Shown piece after piece: positions 8,377 to 18,384 of a stretch of DNA of 64,000 nucleotides (position 1 is the stretch's first letter; every line of letters starts with the position of its first letter). Position numbers and translations under genes: made by a program. The stretch comes from Thermaurantiacus tibetensis. Lineage in GTDB: Bacteria; Pseudomonadota; Alphaproteobacteria; Sphingomonadales; Sphingomonadaceae. The notes beneath the pieces are model-generated. The model was not told where the DNA came from and made no database searches. It saw only the letters and a program-made list of their open reading frames with translations. The DNA is taken from positions 206,001 to 270,000 of the forward strand of contig NZ_JACHTM010000003.1 in NCBI RefSeq assembly GCF_015354055.1, read 5' to 3'.

Positions 8377-10890
8377 TTGACCCTCGCCTCGCAGCTCACC
8401 GCCCTCCTCGGGCCCACCAACACTGGCAAGACCCATTTCGCCGTCGAGCGCATGTGCGCCCATAGCGGCGGCATGATGGGTTTCCCGCTGCGCCTTCTCG
8501 CCCGCGAGGTCTACGACCGGGTCGTCGTGCTCAAGGGCAAGGCGCAGGTGGCCCTGCTCACGGGCGAGGAGCGGATCGTGCCGCCAGGGGCCCGCTACTT
8601 CCTCTGCACGGCCGAGAGCATGCCGACGGACCGGGCCTTTCCCTTTGTCGCCATCGACGAAGGGCAGATGGGGGCCGACCCCGAGCGCGGCCACGTCTTC
8701 ACCAACGCCATGCTGCACCTTCGCGGCACCTCCGAGACGCTCATCCTGGGCGCCGAGACCCTAAGGCCCCTGGTGCGCAGGCTCCTGCCCGATGCCGACA
8801 TCCGCTCGCGGCCGCGTTTCTCGAAGCTCGAGCACGTGGCGCCGAAGAAGCTCTCCCGGCTGCCGCCCCGCACGGCCGTCGTCGCCTTCTCGGCCGAGGA
8901 CGTCTACGCGCTCGCCGAGATGCTGCGCCGCCACAAGGGCGGAGCCGCGGTGGTGATGGGGGGCCTCAGCCCCCGCACCCGCAACGCCCAGGTGGCGCTC
9001 TACCAGTCGGGCGAAGTGGACTATCTGGTTGCCACCGATGCGATCGGCATGGGCCTCAACATGGACATCGCCCACGTCGCCTTCGCCGGGCTCGCGAAGT
9101 TCGACGGCCGCCGCCATCGCCGCCTCACGGCAAGCGAGCTCGCCCAGATCGCCGGGCGGGCGGGCCGCCACCAGCGGGACGGCAGCTTCGGCACGGTCCA
9201 GCTCGGCAGCGGGGAGGCTGGCCCGCTGCTGCTCGAGCCGCACGAGATCGAGGCGATCGAGACCCACGTCTTCCCGCCACTCAAGGGCCTCTACTGGCGC
9301 AACGCCCGGCTCGACTACACGTCGCTCCACCGGCTCATCATGAGCCTCGACGCCCGTCCCTCAAGCCACGAGCTGATCCGCGGCGATGACGCGATCGACG
9401 TCGCCGTGCTGAAGCGCCTGGCCGGCGAGCCGTGGGTGATGGAGCGGGCCCAGGGCCGTGACCGGCTGATGCGGCTCTGGGCCGCCTGCGGCCTTCCCGA
9501 CTACCGCAAGACCGGGGCGGAGCGCCACGCCCGCCTCGTCGGCCGGATCTTCCGCCACCTGTCCGAAGGCAACGGCCATCTCCCGGGCGAATGGATCCGC
9601 TCCGAGCTCGCCGTCCTCGACAATGTCGCCGGCGACATCGCGACCCTCTCCGACCGGATCGCCGCGGCCCGCACCTGGACCTACATCGCCCACCGTCCCG
9701 GCTGGCTCGAGGATGCCGAGGGCTGGGCGGAGCGGGCGCGGGCCGTCGAGGACAAGCTCTCGGATGCGCTCCACCAGCGGCTCACCCAGCGGTTCGTGGA
9801 CCGCCGCACCGCCGTCCTCATCCGCGACCTCAAGCTGCGCGACCCCGATCTCGCCGTGTCGGTGGACCCGGACGGCGCAGTCCTCGTCGACGGCGCGATC
9901 ATCGGCACCCTTTCCGGCTTCGCCTTCACGCCCGACCCGGCCGCACGTGCCGGAGAGAAGCGGCGGCTGCTCGCGGCCGCCGAACGCCGGCTGGCGCGCG
10001 AGCTCGCCGCCCGCGCCCGCGCGCTCGCTGCCGCACCCGACTCGGCGTTCGCGCTCGCCCTCGATGGCGCCATGCCGCCCCGCATCGCGTGGAACGGCGC
10101 GCGGGTTGCAGCGCTCCGGCGCGGCCGCTCGGCACTTGCGCCGCGGATCGAGCTCGACCGCAGCCTCGACGCCCTGCCGCCACTCGAGCGGGCGCGCGTG
10201 GAGGAGCGGCTTGGCCAGTGGGTCGCGGCGGCGCGCGAACGCCATCTCGCGCCACTGACGGCGCTCGAGGCGCTCTCGGACCGCCTGTCACCGCCTGCGC
10301 GCGGGCTCGCCGTGCAGCTCGTCGAGACCATGGGGATCGTGCCGCGCGCAGCCGTCGAGGATCTTCTGGCCGCGCTCTCCCGCGAGGACCGGCAGCTGCT
10401 GCGCAAGGCCGGCGTGACTTTGGGGGTCGTCCACCTGTTCATCGGCCGCGTGCTCAAGCCCGAGGCGACGCGCTGGCGCCTCGCGCTTTGGGGCGTCCAC
10501 GCCCGGGCGGACGCGCTACCGCCCCCGCCGCCGCCCGGCCGGATCGCCTTTGCCGCGGACCCTTGCGCGCCTCCGGGGTTTCTTGCCGTCGCCGGCTACT
10601 GGCTGGTCTCGGGGCTTGCGGTCAGGGTCGACATGGTCGACCGCACCGCGCGCCTGCTGCACGCCCAGCGTCTCGCCGAGCGCGCCGGGGCTCGCGGCAT
10701 CCAGCCCGATCCGGCACTGGCCGGCGCGCTGGGCCTGTCTCCGGCGGACTTCGGGCTCCTCATGCGGGCGCTCGGCTTCCGCGTGACCGACCAGGACGGC
10801 CACTACGCCTTCGCTGCGCGGCGACGCCGCCGCGACAGGTCACCACCTTCGCCGCACTTCTCCGTACTCCGGCAACTCACGGGAGGTTGA
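8377..10890 (+). CDS. SUV3-like DEXH helicase
   Basis: Superfamily 2 helicase of the mitochondrial SUV3/alphaproteobacterial type, 837 residues, presumed to unwind RNA. Motif I is LLGPTNTGKTHFAVERM at the N terminus, motif II FVAIDEGQM, then the C-terminal RecA lobe with ATDAIGMGLNMDIAHVAFAG and QIAGRAGRHQRDG. The long C-terminal region has no motif I recognise. TTG 8377 is chosen because homologues start a few residues before LTAxLGPTNTGKTH; in-frame GTG 8338 is the alternative. The next gene, a small S4 RNA-binding protein, begins three bases after the stop, and fdxA follows, an order conserved in alphaproteobacteria and consistent with RNA metabolism. Confidence 0.9.
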   Translation: MTLASQLTALLGPTNTGKTHFAVERMCAHSGGMMGFPLRLLAREVYDRVVVLKGKAQVALLTGEERIVPPGARYFLCTAESMPTDRAFPFVAIDEGQMGADPERGHVFTNAMLHLRGTSETLILGAETLRPLVRRLLPDADIRSRPRFSKLEHVAPKKLSRLPPRTAVVAFSAEDVYALAEMLRRHKGGAAVVMGGLSPRTRNAQVALYQSGEVDYLVATDAIGMGLNMDIAHVAFAGLAKFDGRRHRRLTASELAQIAGRAGRHQRDGSFGTVQLGSGEAGPLLLEPHEIEAIETHVFPPLKGLYWRNARLDYTSLHRLIMSLDARPSSHELIRGDDAIDVAVLKRLAGEPWVMERAQGRDRLMRLWAACGLPDYRKTGAERHARLVGRIFRHLSEGNGHLPGEWIRSELAVLDNVAGDIATLSDRIAAARTWTYIAHRPGWLEDAEGWAERARAVEDKLSDALHQRLTQRFVDRRTAVLIRDLKLRDPDLAVSVDPDGAVLVDGAIIGTLSGFAFTPDPAARAGEKRRLLAAAERRLARELAARARALAAAPDSAFALALDGAMPPRIAWNGARVAALRRGRSALAPRIELDRSLDALPPLERARVEERLGQWVAAARERHLAPLTALEALSDRLSPPARGLAVQLVETMGIVPRAAVEDLLAALSREDRQLLRKAGVTLGVVHLFIGRVLKPEATRWRLALWGVHARADALPPPPPPGRIAFAADPCAPPGFLAVAGYWLVSGLAVRVDMVDRTARLLHAQRLAERAGARGIQPDPALAGALGLSPADFGLLMRALGFRVTDQDGHYAFAARRRRRDRSPPSPHFSVLRQLTGG

Positions 10891-10893
10891 GCA

Positions 10894-11193
10894 TTGGTCC
10901 ATGGTCCGGGTCTGCGTCTCGACAAGTGGCTCTGGTACGCGCGGCTGGCTGCCAGCCGCAGCGACGCCCAGGCGCTGTGCGAAAGCCGGCGCCTCCGGCT
11001 CGACGGGCGCGTCATCGACCGCAGCTGCACGCGGGTCAGGCCCGGAAACGTGCTGGCCTTCCCGCGCGGGGACCAGGTGATCGCCCTGAGGGTGGAAGCG
11101 CTTGCCGACCGCCGCGGCCCGTTCGCCGAAGCCCGCCAGCTCTACACGCTGCTCATGGGAGACGGGGCGCCAGCGCTGCCGAAGGCAGCCTAG
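10894..11193 (+). CDS. S4 domain RNA-binding protein, HslR-like
   Basis: A 99-residue basic protein that is almost entirely an S4 domain: LRLDKWLWYARLAASRSDAQ at about residues 8-27, then VIDRSCTRVRPGNVLAF. This is the pattern of the heat-shock protein Hsp15 (HslR), which in E. coli binds 50S subunits carrying nascent chains. The start is TTG 10894, supported by a GGGAGG ribosome-binding site at 10881. It follows the helicase stop by three bases and is probably co-transcribed with it. Confidence 0.88.
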   Translation: MVHGPGLRLDKWLWYARLAASRSDAQALCESRRLRLDGRVIDRSCTRVRPGNVLAFPRGDQVIALRVEALADRRGPFAEARQLYTLLMGDGAPALPKAA

Positions 11194-11215
11194 GCCTGGC
11201 CAAAGAACGCGAGCG

Positions 11216-11244
11216 TTGACGGCAGCGCCGGCGCTTCGCTAGCG
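11216..11244 (+). promoter_or_regulatory. fdxA promoter candidate
   Basis: TTGACG at 11216-11221, 17-base spacer, CTAGCG at 11239-11244. Transcription would start near 11251, about 30 bases before the fdxA ATG. The CTAG-type -10 box recurs before tRNA genes and rpoB in this window. Confidence 0.5.
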
Positions 11245-11280
11245 CGTCAGCTCCTGACCGTTCCGCAAGAGGGGTGTCCG

Positions 11281-11619
11281 ATGGCCTATGTCGTGACCGA
11301 AGCGTGCATCCGCTGCAAGTACATGGATTGCGTCGAGGTCTGCCCGGTCGACTGCTTCTACGAAGGGGAGTCGATGCTGGTCATCAACCCCAACGAGTGC
11401 ATCGACTGCGGCGTCTGCGAGCCGGAGTGCCCTGCCGAGGCGATCGTGCCGGACACCGAGCCGGGTCTCGAGAAGTGGATCGAGCTCAACGCCAAGTACA
11501 GCGCCGAATGGCCCAACATCACGGTGAAGGGCCAGACGCCGGCAGATGCCGACGAGTGGAAGGGCAAGCCCGGCAAGTTCGACCAGTTCTTCTCGCCGGC
11601 CCCCGGCAAGGGCAGCTGA
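11281..11619 (+). CDS. fdxA: 7Fe ferredoxin FdxA
   Basis: Small cytoplasmic electron carrier of 112 residues with one [3Fe-4S] and one [4Fe-4S] cluster. Cluster ligands are in [19 protein letters not shown] near the N terminus and [18 protein letters not shown] at about residues 38-55. The tail with [12 protein letters not shown] is typical of the Azotobacter FdI/FdxA family. A GAGGGG ribosome-binding site precedes ATG 11281, and the gene appears to have its own promoter. In many alphaproteobacteria a carD gene follows; here an MFS transporter does. Confidence 0.96.
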   Translation: MAYVVTEACIRCKYMDCVEVCPVDCFYEGESMLVINPNECIDCGVCEPECPAEAIVPDTEPGLEKWIELNAKYSAEWPNITVKGQTPADADEWKGKPGKFDQFFSPAPGKGS

Positions 11620-11659
11620 GCCGCCCCCCCTCGCCGGCCGCCCCCGGGCATGGGGCGCG

Positions 11660-12904
11660 ATGACTGGCCCCTCCCCCTTTGCCTTCCCCGCCTGGCGGGC
11701 CTTCTTTCTCGCCCGGCTGACGGCGACGCTCGCGCAGATGATGATGGTCATCGTCATCGGCTGGCAGGTCTATGACCTCGCCCGCCGGACGATGCCGGTC
11801 TCGGAAGCCGCCTTCCTGCTCGGCATGGTGGGGCTTGCCCAGTTCCTCCCCATCGTCGGCCTCACCCTCCTCGTCGGCCAGCTCGCCGACCGCTTCGACC
11901 GGAGGCTGATCGCCCGCGCCGCGATCGCGGCGGAGCTGGCATGCGCCGTTGCCCTGCTCACCCTCGCCCGGCTGCCTCAGCCGCCGCTCTGGCCCCTCTT
12001 CGCAGTGGCCGCGACGCTGGGCGCCGCCCGCGCCTTCGCCGGCCCGGCGATGACGGCGCTCGCCCCCAATCTCGTCCCGCCCGCCGTGCTGCCGACGGCG
12101 ATCGCCTGGTCCTCGATCGGCTTCCAGACAGGCGCCGTGCTGGGGCCGCTGGCCGGCGGCCTGCTCTACGACCGCGCCGCGCCCCTCCCCTACCTCGCTG
12201 CCGCCCTGCTTCTCGTCGCCTCGCTGTCGGCCCTCCTTGCCATCCCGCCCGTGCCGCGCAGCGACGCCGGCCGGGCCTCCGTCGGCGAAGGGCTTCGCTA
12301 CGTCCGCCGGAACCCCATCGTGCTCGGCGCCATCAGCCTCGATCTTGCCGCCGTGATCCTGGCCGGTGCCACCGCCATGCTGCCCATCTACGCGCGCGAC
12401 ATCCTCCATGTCGGCGCCGAGGGGCTCGGCCTCATGCGGGCGGCTCCCGCCATCGGCGCGGCCTTGGTGGCCATTGCCCTCACCCGTTTCCCCCTCCGCA
12501 ACCGGGTGGGAGGCAAGCTCTTCGCCTCCGTCGGCATCTTCGCGGTGGCCACCATCGGCTTCGGTCTTGCGCCCAACCTCGAAGTCGCGGTTGCCGCGCT
12601 CGTCATCCTCGGCGCGGCCGACATGGTCTCGGTCTACGTGCGCGCCTCGCTCATCCAGCTCCACACGCCGGATGCGATGCGGGGGCGCGTGTCGGCGGTC
12701 AGCCTCGTCTTCATCAGCGCATCAAATGAGCTCGGCGAGTTTCGCGCCGGCACGCTCGCCGCTCTCCTCGGCGCAGTCCAGGCGACCGTGCTGGGCGGCG
12801 TGCTCGCGCTCCTCGTGACGCTGCTGTGGGCGCGCCTGTTCCCCGCGCTCGCACGCGCCGACCGGCTCGACATTCCCGATGACCTGAAGGCCGCACGCGG
12901 CTAG
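11660..12904 (+). CDS. MFS transporter, EntS-like exporter
   Basis: Twelve-helix major facilitator of 414 residues. The cytoplasmic loop motif between helices 2 and 3 is [15 protein letters not shown], and the second half has [24 protein letters not shown], typical of the EntS-like exporter branch. Substrate unknown. ATG 11660 starts just before the first helix; upstream in-frame codons only shadow fdxA. The cysK gene begins ten bases after its stop, so they are probably co-transcribed. Confidence 0.88.
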   Translation: MTGPSPFAFPAWRAFFLARLTATLAQMMMVIVIGWQVYDLARRTMPVSEAAFLLGMVGLAQFLPIVGLTLLVGQLADRFDRRLIARAAIAAELACAVALLTLARLPQPPLWPLFAVAATLGAARAFAGPAMTALAPNLVPPAVLPTAIAWSSIGFQTGAVLGPLAGGLLYDRAAPLPYLAAALLLVASLSALLAIPPVPRSDAGRASVGEGLRYVRRNPIVLGAISLDLAAVILAGATAMLPIYARDILHVGAEGLGLMRAAPAIGAALVAIALTRFPLRNRVGGKLFASVGIFAVATIGFGLAPNLEVAVAALVILGAADMVSVYVRASLIQLHTPDAMRGRVSAVSLVFISASNELGEFRAGTLAALLGAVQATVLGGVLALLVTLLWARLFPALARADRLDIPDDLKAARG

Positions 12905-12914
12905 GAAGTGCAAC

Positions 12915-13835
12915 ATGCGTGCGCAGTCCATCCTCGAGACGATCGGCCAGACGCCTCACATCCGCCTCGCCCGCCTCTTCCCTGACGCCGAGGTCTGGGT
13001 GAAGTCCGAACGGGCCAACCCCGGCGGCTCGATCAAGGATCGGATCGCCCTTGCCATGATCGAAGACGCCGAGGCGCAGGGGCTGCTCAAGCCGGGCGGG
13101 GTGATCGTGGAGCCCACGTCGGGGAACACCGGCATCGGCCTTGCCATGGTGGCAGCCGTCAAGGGCTACCGGCTCATCCTCGTCATGCCCGAGAGCATGT
13201 CGGTCGAGCGGCGGCGGCTCATGCTGGCCTATGGTGCCACCTTCGACCTCACCCCCCGCGAGAGCGGGATGAAGGGCGCAATCGCCCGGGCCATCGAGCT
13301 CGTCCAGAGCACTCCTGGCGCCTGGATGCCGCAGCAGTTCGAGAACCCGTCCAACATCGCCGTCCATGCCCGCACCACGGCCGAGGAGATCCTGGCCGAC
13401 TTCGCCGATTCGCCCATCGACGCGCTCATCACCGGGGTGGGGACCGGCGGCCACATCACCGGCTGCGCCCAGCGGCTGAAGAAGGCGTGGCCGGGCTTGC
13501 GCGTCTTCGCCGTCGAGCCCACGCTCTCCCCCGTGATCAGCGGCGGCCAGCCCGCGCCCCACCCCATCCAGGGCATTGGCGCCGGCTTCATCCCCGGCAA
13601 CCTCGACACCCGCCTCCTCGACGGCGTGATCCAGGTGGCCCCCGAGGATGCGAAAGATTGGGCGCGGCGGGCGGCCCGCACCGAGGGCATGCTGGTCGGC
13701 ATCTCGTCGGGCGCCACCCTTGCCGCCATCCACCAGAAGCTGGCGGAACTTGGCGGCGCGCGCATCCTCGGCTTCACCTACGATACCGGCGAGCGCTACC
13801 TCTCGGTGCCCGACTTCCTGCCCGAGGGCGCGTAA
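12915..13835 (+). CDS. cysK: cysteine synthase A (O-acetylserine sulfhydrylase)
   Basis: Makes cysteine from O-acetylserine and sulfide using PLP. The 306-residue protein has the PLP lysine in [12 protein letters not shown] (about K41), the substrate loop [14 protein letters not shown], the phosphate-binding [10 protein letters not shown], and GISSGAT near the C terminus. Length fits CysK rather than longer cystathionine beta-synthases. The last 40 bases overlap the convergent phosphoesterase gene. Confidence 0.94.
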   Translation: MRAQSILETIGQTPHIRLARLFPDAEVWVKSERANPGGSIKDRIALAMIEDAEAQGLLKPGGVIVEPTSGNTGIGLAMVAAVKGYRLILVMPESMSVERRRLMLAYGATFDLTPRESGMKGAIARAIELVQSTPGAWMPQQFENPSNIAVHARTTAEEILADFADSPIDALITGVGTGGHITGCAQRLKKAWPGLRVFAVEPTLSPVISGGQPAPHPIQGIGAGFIPGNLDTRLLDGVIQVAPEDAKDWARRAARTEGMLVGISSGATLAAIHQKLAELGGARILGFTYDTGERYLSVPDFLPEGA

Positions 13836-14638
13836 AGGGTCAAAAGCGCCATCTCGGGCGGCACCCCCAGCCGCAGCGGCACCCAGGAGGTCCCGACGCC
13901 GCTGGTTACGACCAGGGTCCAGCCGCGGTCCCGGCAGATGCCGCGCAGGCAGCGGTAGGGGCGCAGACGATCGAGGAGCGCCGAGAGGAGCGGCGGCCGG
14001 ATCTGCCCGCCGTGGGTGTGCCCGGCCACCATCACGAGCGGGCGCGGCGGCGCGTCCATCCACGCGAACTGCTCCGGCTCGTGGGCGAGGAGGAGCACCG
14101 GCCGGCCCGGCGGGATCCCGGCAAGCGCCTTGGCAAGGTCGGGCCGGTAGGCGGCCGAGTCGAGCCCGGCAACCACCAGCGGCCCCACGTCCCGGTGGGT
14201 GTTGACGAGGAGGACGGGGGAACCCAGCCGGCCCATGATGCGGTCGGTCCAGAAGTTGTCGTGGTTGCCGCGAACGGCGAAGACGCCAAGCGGCGCCCGC
14301 AGCTTCGCGAAGGGCTCAAGCGAGTCCTCGAGCCGATGCCGGCCGGGCCAGGCGAAGGCATGCGCCGTGTGATAGTCGCCGAGGAGGAGGATGAGATCGG
14401 CGCCTGCGCGGTTGGCCTGTGCCACGATCCGCTCGAGCCGGCCACGGGGCATGTCGGGAAGCCCGCCGTGGGTGTCGGCGATGAGGAGCGCCCGCACCTC
14501 GGTGCCCTCGGCAAGCCCGGGCAGGGGGAGTGCCGCTTCCACGAGCCGGGGCGTGCGCGTGGCCTCGGCGTAGCCGCGCGCGGCGAGGAGCAGCACCGCC
14601 GCGACCGCGACGGCCATGGTTCGGGCAAGCCACCTCAC
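13796..14638 (-). CDS. membrane-associated metallophosphoesterase (YkuE-like)
   Basis: Calcineurin-like phosphoesterase of 280 residues. An N-terminal signal or anchor ([18 protein letters not shown]) is followed by all metal-binding motifs: [32 protein letters not shown] and [13 protein letters not shown]. The order and the GHTHGGQ block fit the YkuE/YaeI-like group, some of which act on lipid phosphates, but the substrate is not established here. The start is GTG 14638; ATG 14617 is an alternative inside the leader. Its 3' end overlaps cysK by 40 bases tail to tail. Confidence 0.88.
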   Translation of the reverse strand: MRWLARTMAVAVAAVLLLAARGYAEATRTPRLVEAALPLPGLAEGTEVRALLIADTHGGLPDMPRGRLERIVAQANRAGADLILLLGDYHTAHAFAWPGRHRLEDSLEPFAKLRAPLGVFAVRGNHDNFWTDRIMGRLGSPVLLVNTHRDVGPLVVAGLDSAAYRPDLAKALAGIPPGRPVLLLAHEPEQFAWMDAPPRPLVMVAGHTHGGQIRPPLLSALLDRLRPYRCLRGICRDRGWTLVVTSGVGTSWVPLRLGVPPEMALLTLYAPSGRKSGTER

Positions 14639-14686
14639 CGGCGCGCCCGGCTCAACGGGCCGCCGCGCCGCATGCGGCCGCGAAGG

Positions 14687-16126
14687 TCACTCGGCGGCCT
14701 GCGCCATGCTCCAGCCGATGACCGCCTTCGTCTCGAGGAACTCGGCGAAGGCGTGGTCTCCCCACTCCCGGCCGTTGCCGGACTGCTTGTAGCCGCCGAA
14801 GGGGGCCATGAAGTCGGGGGCAGCGCCATTGAGGATGACCTGGCCGGCACGAAGCTGGCGCGCCACCGCCCGCGCCTCGTCCTCGGGCCCCTGGACATAG
14901 GCGGCAAGCCCGTAGGGCGTGTCGTTGCCCAGCGCGATCGCCTCCTCGACGCTGTCATATGGCAGCATTGCCAGCACAGGGCCGAAGATCTCCTCGCGGG
15001 CGATGGTCATGTCGTTCGTCACGTCGGCGAAGACGGTGGGCTTCACATAATAGCCGCGGGGCAGTCCATCGGGCCGGCCGGGGCCGCCCGTCACCAGCGT
15101 CGCCCCTTCGGCAAGGCCGGTCTCGATGAGACGCTGGATCTTATCGAACTGCGCCTGCGAGACCACAGGGCCAAGCTGGCTGTTGCCCGTCGGGTCTCCC
15201 ACCGTCATGCCCTCGGCCGTGGCCTTCGCGACCGCCTTCGCCTCCTCCATCCGCGCGCGCGGCACGAACATGCGGCTGGGCGCGTTGCAGCTCTGGCCCG
15301 AGTTCATCATCATCGTCTGGACGCCGGCGCCGACGGCCTTCTGAAGATCAGCACCGGGCAGGATGATGTTGGGGGACTTGCCGCCGAGCTCCTGGTGCAC
15401 GCGCTTGACGGAGGGCGCGGCCTTCACCGCGACATCGACTCCGGCCCGAGTCGAGCCAGTGAAGCTCACCATGTCCACCTCCGGGTGGGCAGCAATCGCG
15501 GCACCCACGGTCGGCCCATCGCCGTTCACGAGGTTGAACACGCCCTTCGGCACGCCAGCGGCGTGCAGCACCTCCGCCCAGAGGATGGCGTTGAAGGGCG
15601 CCACCTCCGAGGGCTTCAGCACCATGGTACAGCCGACGGCGAGCGCCGGCGCCACCTTGCAGGCGATCTGGTTGATGGGCCAGTTCCACGGCGTGATGAA
15701 GCCGCAGACGCCGATCGGCTCCTTGAGAAGCAGGGTCGTGCCGCGCTCCTCCTCGAAGCGGTAGTCGCGGAGCACGGCCATCGCCGTCTGGAGATGCGCA
15801 AGCCCGAGCGCCGCCTGCGCCTGCATGGCGAGCCACGCCGGTGCCCCCATCTCCTCGGTGATGACGGCCGCGATCTCGGCGTAGCGCTTCTGGTATTCGG
15901 CCGCGATGGCGCCAAGCAGCTCCAGCCGCTCGGCCCGGCTCGTGCGCGAGAAGGCGGGGAAGGCCGCGCGGGCGGCGGCAACGGCGCGATCGACGTCGGC
16001 CGCGGTCCCGAGCGCCACGCGCCCCATCGGCTCCTCGGTTGCCGGGTTGATGACCTCGAGCGGCTGCCAGCCCGGCGCCGGCTCCACCCACGCGCCGTCG
16101 ATGTAGAAGCGAAGGGCCTCCCGCAT
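14687..16126 (-). CDS. NAD(P)-dependent aldehyde dehydrogenase
   Basis: Oxidises an aldehyde to the acid; 479 residues, normal for the superfamily. GFITPWNWPINQIACKVAPA is the cofactor-binding entry, HQELGGKSPNIIL holds the general-base glutamate, and NSGQSCNAPSRM contains the catalytic cysteine (about C280). FGPVLAMLPYDS and GREWG close the domain. ATG 16126 is chosen over an upstream in-frame start because a GGAAGGAG ribosome-binding site lies just ahead. The aldehyde substrate is unknown. Confidence 0.93.
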   Translation of the reverse strand: MREALRFYIDGAWVEPAPGWQPLEVINPATEEPMGRVALGTAADVDRAVAAARAAFPAFSRTSRAERLELLGAIAAEYQKRYAEIAAVITEEMGAPAWLAMQAQAALGLAHLQTAMAVLRDYRFEEERGTTLLLKEPIGVCGFITPWNWPINQIACKVAPALAVGCTMVLKPSEVAPFNAILWAEVLHAAGVPKGVFNLVNGDGPTVGAAIAAHPEVDMVSFTGSTRAGVDVAVKAAPSVKRVHQELGGKSPNIILPGADLQKAVGAGVQTMMMNSGQSCNAPSRMFVPRARMEEAKAVAKATAEGMTVGDPTGNSQLGPVVSQAQFDKIQRLIETGLAEGATLVTGGPGRPDGLPRGYYVKPTVFADVTNDMTIAREEIFGPVLAMLPYDSVEEAIALGNDTPYGLAAYVQGPEDEARAVARQLRAGQVILNGAAPDFMAPFGGYKQSGNGREWGDHAFAEFLETKAVIGWSMAQAAE

Positions 16127-16212
16127 GCGTCTCTCCTTCCCCGTGTCCGCCCTTGCCCTAGCCCGCCGGACCGGCTTTCTGGAAGGCCCCACGCGCCTTT
16201 CCGGGAGACGTC

Positions 16213-17799
16213 ATGACCCCTGCCGCCCGCCTGCTCGTCGCCGCCCTCCTCGCTGCCGCCCCGCCGCTCGCCGTGCCTCCGGCTGCCGCGACCGGCACGC
16301 TCGTGCCGCCCTCCACCATTCCCAACTCGGCGCCACGGCCCATTCGCTTCGCCACCGCGCCCGCGTCCGGCGGAACCCTCGCCCTCGTCGTCGCCGGAGA
16401 CCTGGCGTCGGCCACCTCGGGCCTGCCCGCCGCCCTCGCTGCCGCCGTGCGCGATGGCGCTGCAGCGGCCGGCTTCGAAGCAAAGCCCGACCAGACGCTC
16501 GTGCTCGTCAACGCGGCCGGCCACGCGCGGATCCGCGTCTACGGCGCCGAGCCGAAGCTCGCAGCAGCCCGCCTGCAGGACCTCGGCGGCCGGATCGGCC
16601 AGGACACGCGCGAGGATCGCGGGCCCGTCTCGGTGCTCGCGGCCGGCGTCGCCGGAGACGGCGCGGACGTGACGGCGGAGCTTGCGACGGGCTTCGGCCT
16701 CGGGGCCTACCGCTTCGACCGCTACCGCACCGAAGGCCGCCGCGCGCTGCCGACCGAGCCCGCCACCTTCGTGTCGGCCGAACCGGCCGCCTCCGAAGCG
16801 CGGTTCCGAGCCGAAGGCGCCCACCTCGTGGAGGCGGTGACGTTCGCGCGCGACCTCGTCACCGAGCCGGCCAACGTCCTCTACCCCGAGAGCTTCGTCG
16901 AGCGGGTGCGCGACGCGTTCCGCGGCGTGCGCGGCGTGTCCATCGAGGTCCTGGATGAGGCCGCAATGCAGCGGCTCGGCATGGGCGGCATCCTCTCGGT
17001 CGGGCAGGGGTCGAGGCGGCCGCCTCGGCTCCTCGTGGTGCGCTACCGCGGCGCGGGCGATGCCGCGCCCGTGGCGCTGGTGGGCAAGGGCATCACCTTC
17101 GATTCCGGGGGCATCTCGATCAAGCCGGCCGCCGGCATGTGGCGGATGAAGTACGACATGTCGGGCGCGGCGCGGGTGATGGCGGCGACGCTCGCCGCCG
17201 CCCGCCGTGGCGCTCCAGTCAACGTGACGGCGGTCGCGGCACTCGCCGAGAACATGCCCGACGGCAATGCCACTCGCCCGGGCGACGTGGTGCGCACCCT
17301 GGGAGGCAAGACCATCGAGATCATCAACACCGATGCCGAGGGCCGGGTGGTGCTGGCGGACGCCAATCAGTATGCCGCCCGCGACCGGCCGGCGGCCATC
17401 GTCAACATGGCAACGCTGACCGGCGCGGCGGCGGCCGCGCTCGGGGACCAGTATGCCGCGCTCTTCGCGCGCGACGAGCCGCTCGGCCGGCGGATCGAGG
17501 CGGCCGCGGCGGCGAGCGGCGATGCCGTGTGGCGGCTGCCGCTCCACCCCGCCTATGCCCGGCTCGTCCGCTCCGATATCGCCGACGTGCGCAACTCGAC
17601 CGAGGGCGCCGGCCCTGGCGCCAGCCTCGGCGCCCACTTCATCGAGGCCTTCACGCCGGCGGCCATCCCCTGGGCGCACCTCGACATCGCGGGCGTCGCG
17701 TGGCGCCTTGCCCCGACCCAGGGCGTCGACCCGCAGGGCGCGTCCGCCTGGGGCGTGCGCCTGCTCCACGAGCTGCTCAAGGGCTACGAGCGGCGCTGA
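16213..17799 (+). CDS. exported M17 leucyl aminopeptidase
   Basis: Two-zinc leucine aminopeptidase. The C-terminal catalytic domain has GKGITFDSGGISIKPA (about residues 293-308) and the family signature NTDAEGRVVLAD (about residues 374-385). Unusually for PepA-type enzymes, the protein starts with a clear signal peptide (LLVAALLAAAPPLAVPPAAA), so it likely works in the periplasm or outside, as in other sphingomonad homologues. A GGGAGA ribosome-binding site precedes ATG 16213. It ends three bases from the stop of the convergent yciB gene. Confidence 0.92.
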   Translation: MTPAARLLVAALLAAAPPLAVPPAAATGTLVPPSTIPNSAPRPIRFATAPASGGTLALVVAGDLASATSGLPAALAAAVRDGAAAAGFEAKPDQTLVLVNAAGHARIRVYGAEPKLAAARLQDLGGRIGQDTREDRGPVSVLAAGVAGDGADVTAELATGFGLGAYRFDRYRTEGRRALPTEPATFVSAEPAASEARFRAEGAHLVEAVTFARDLVTEPANVLYPESFVERVRDAFRGVRGVSIEVLDEAAMQRLGMGGILSVGQGSRRPPRLLVVRYRGAGDAAPVALVGKGITFDSGGISIKPAAGMWRMKYDMSGAARVMAATLAAARRGAPVNVTAVAALAENMPDGNATRPGDVVRTLGGKTIEIINTDAEGRVVLADANQYAARDRPAAIVNMATLTGAAAAALGDQYAALFARDEPLGRRIEAAAAASGDAVWRLPLHPAYARLVRSDIADVRNSTEGAGPGASLGAHFIEAFTPAAIPWAHLDIAGVAWRLAPTQGVDPQGASAWGVRLLHELLKGYERR

Positions 17800-17802
17800 G
17801 GC

Positions 17803-18384
17803 TCAGTCGAGCTTCAGCCCGTGGCGCTTCAAGAGCGGGATCTGGGCGATTGCGAACAGGAAGGTGAGGAGCGTGTCGCCCCAGACCTTGAAGTGAACCC
17901 ACACCTCGGTCGGAAAGCCGCGCCAGAACAGCTCGTTGAGGCCGGCGAGCGCGAGGAAGAACCACGCCCAGCGGCGCTGGAGCAGGCTCCAGCCCAGGTC
18001 GGAAAGGCCGGGCATGGCCGCACCCAGCAGCATCCGCAGGTAGTTGCGGCCCGTGAGCGAGCCGAAGCCGAGGATGGCTGCGAACATGAGGAAGAGGATG
18101 GTGGGCTTCACCTTGATGAAGGTCTCGTCGTGGAGCCAAAGAGTGAGCCCGCCAAAGACTGCCACAAGCGCGCCCGAGAACCAGGTCATGGCCGGCACGT
18201 GGCGGGTAAGCCACCAGCTTGCCGCCACCGCCACTGCAAAGGCTGCCATGAAGGCCCCAGTCGCCACGAAGATGTCGAAGCGCGCGTAGGCTAGGAAGAA
18301 GACGAGGAGCGGCCCGAGATCGAGCGCAAGCTTCGCAAGCGGCGGAAGGGCGCGTTCGGCCGCGGGCGGCGCGGGTTCGGTCAC
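17803..18384 (-). CDS. yciB: YciB/septation protein A family inner-membrane protein
   Basis: A 193-residue polytopic protein with five to six membrane segments, starting PLAKLALDLGPLLVFFLAYA and ending in LLTFLFAIAQIPLLKRHG, both typical of the YciB/IspA family needed for normal septation and envelope integrity. The start is GTG 18384, which overlaps the ftsY stop (GTGA); a longer open frame upstream is only a shadow of ftsY. It is the last gene of the dapF-mtaB-ftsY-yciB unit, and ftsY-yciB linkage is common in alphaproteobacteria. Confidence 0.9.
   Translation of the reverse strand: MTEPAPPAAERALPPLAKLALDLGPLLVFFLAYARFDIFVATGAFMAAFAVAVAASWWLTRHVPAMTWFSGALVAVFGGLTLWLHDETFIKVKPTILFLMFAAILGFGSLTGRNYLRMLLGAAMPGLSDLGWSLLQRRWAWFFLALAGLNELFWRGFPTEVWVHFKVWGDTLLTFLFAIAQIPLLKRHGLKLD

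Noticed and set aside
13487..16216. A 909-codon plus-strand frame over the phosphoesterase and aldehyde dehydrogenase
   Set aside because: Antisense to two clear enzymes; Arg/His-rich without recognisable domain.
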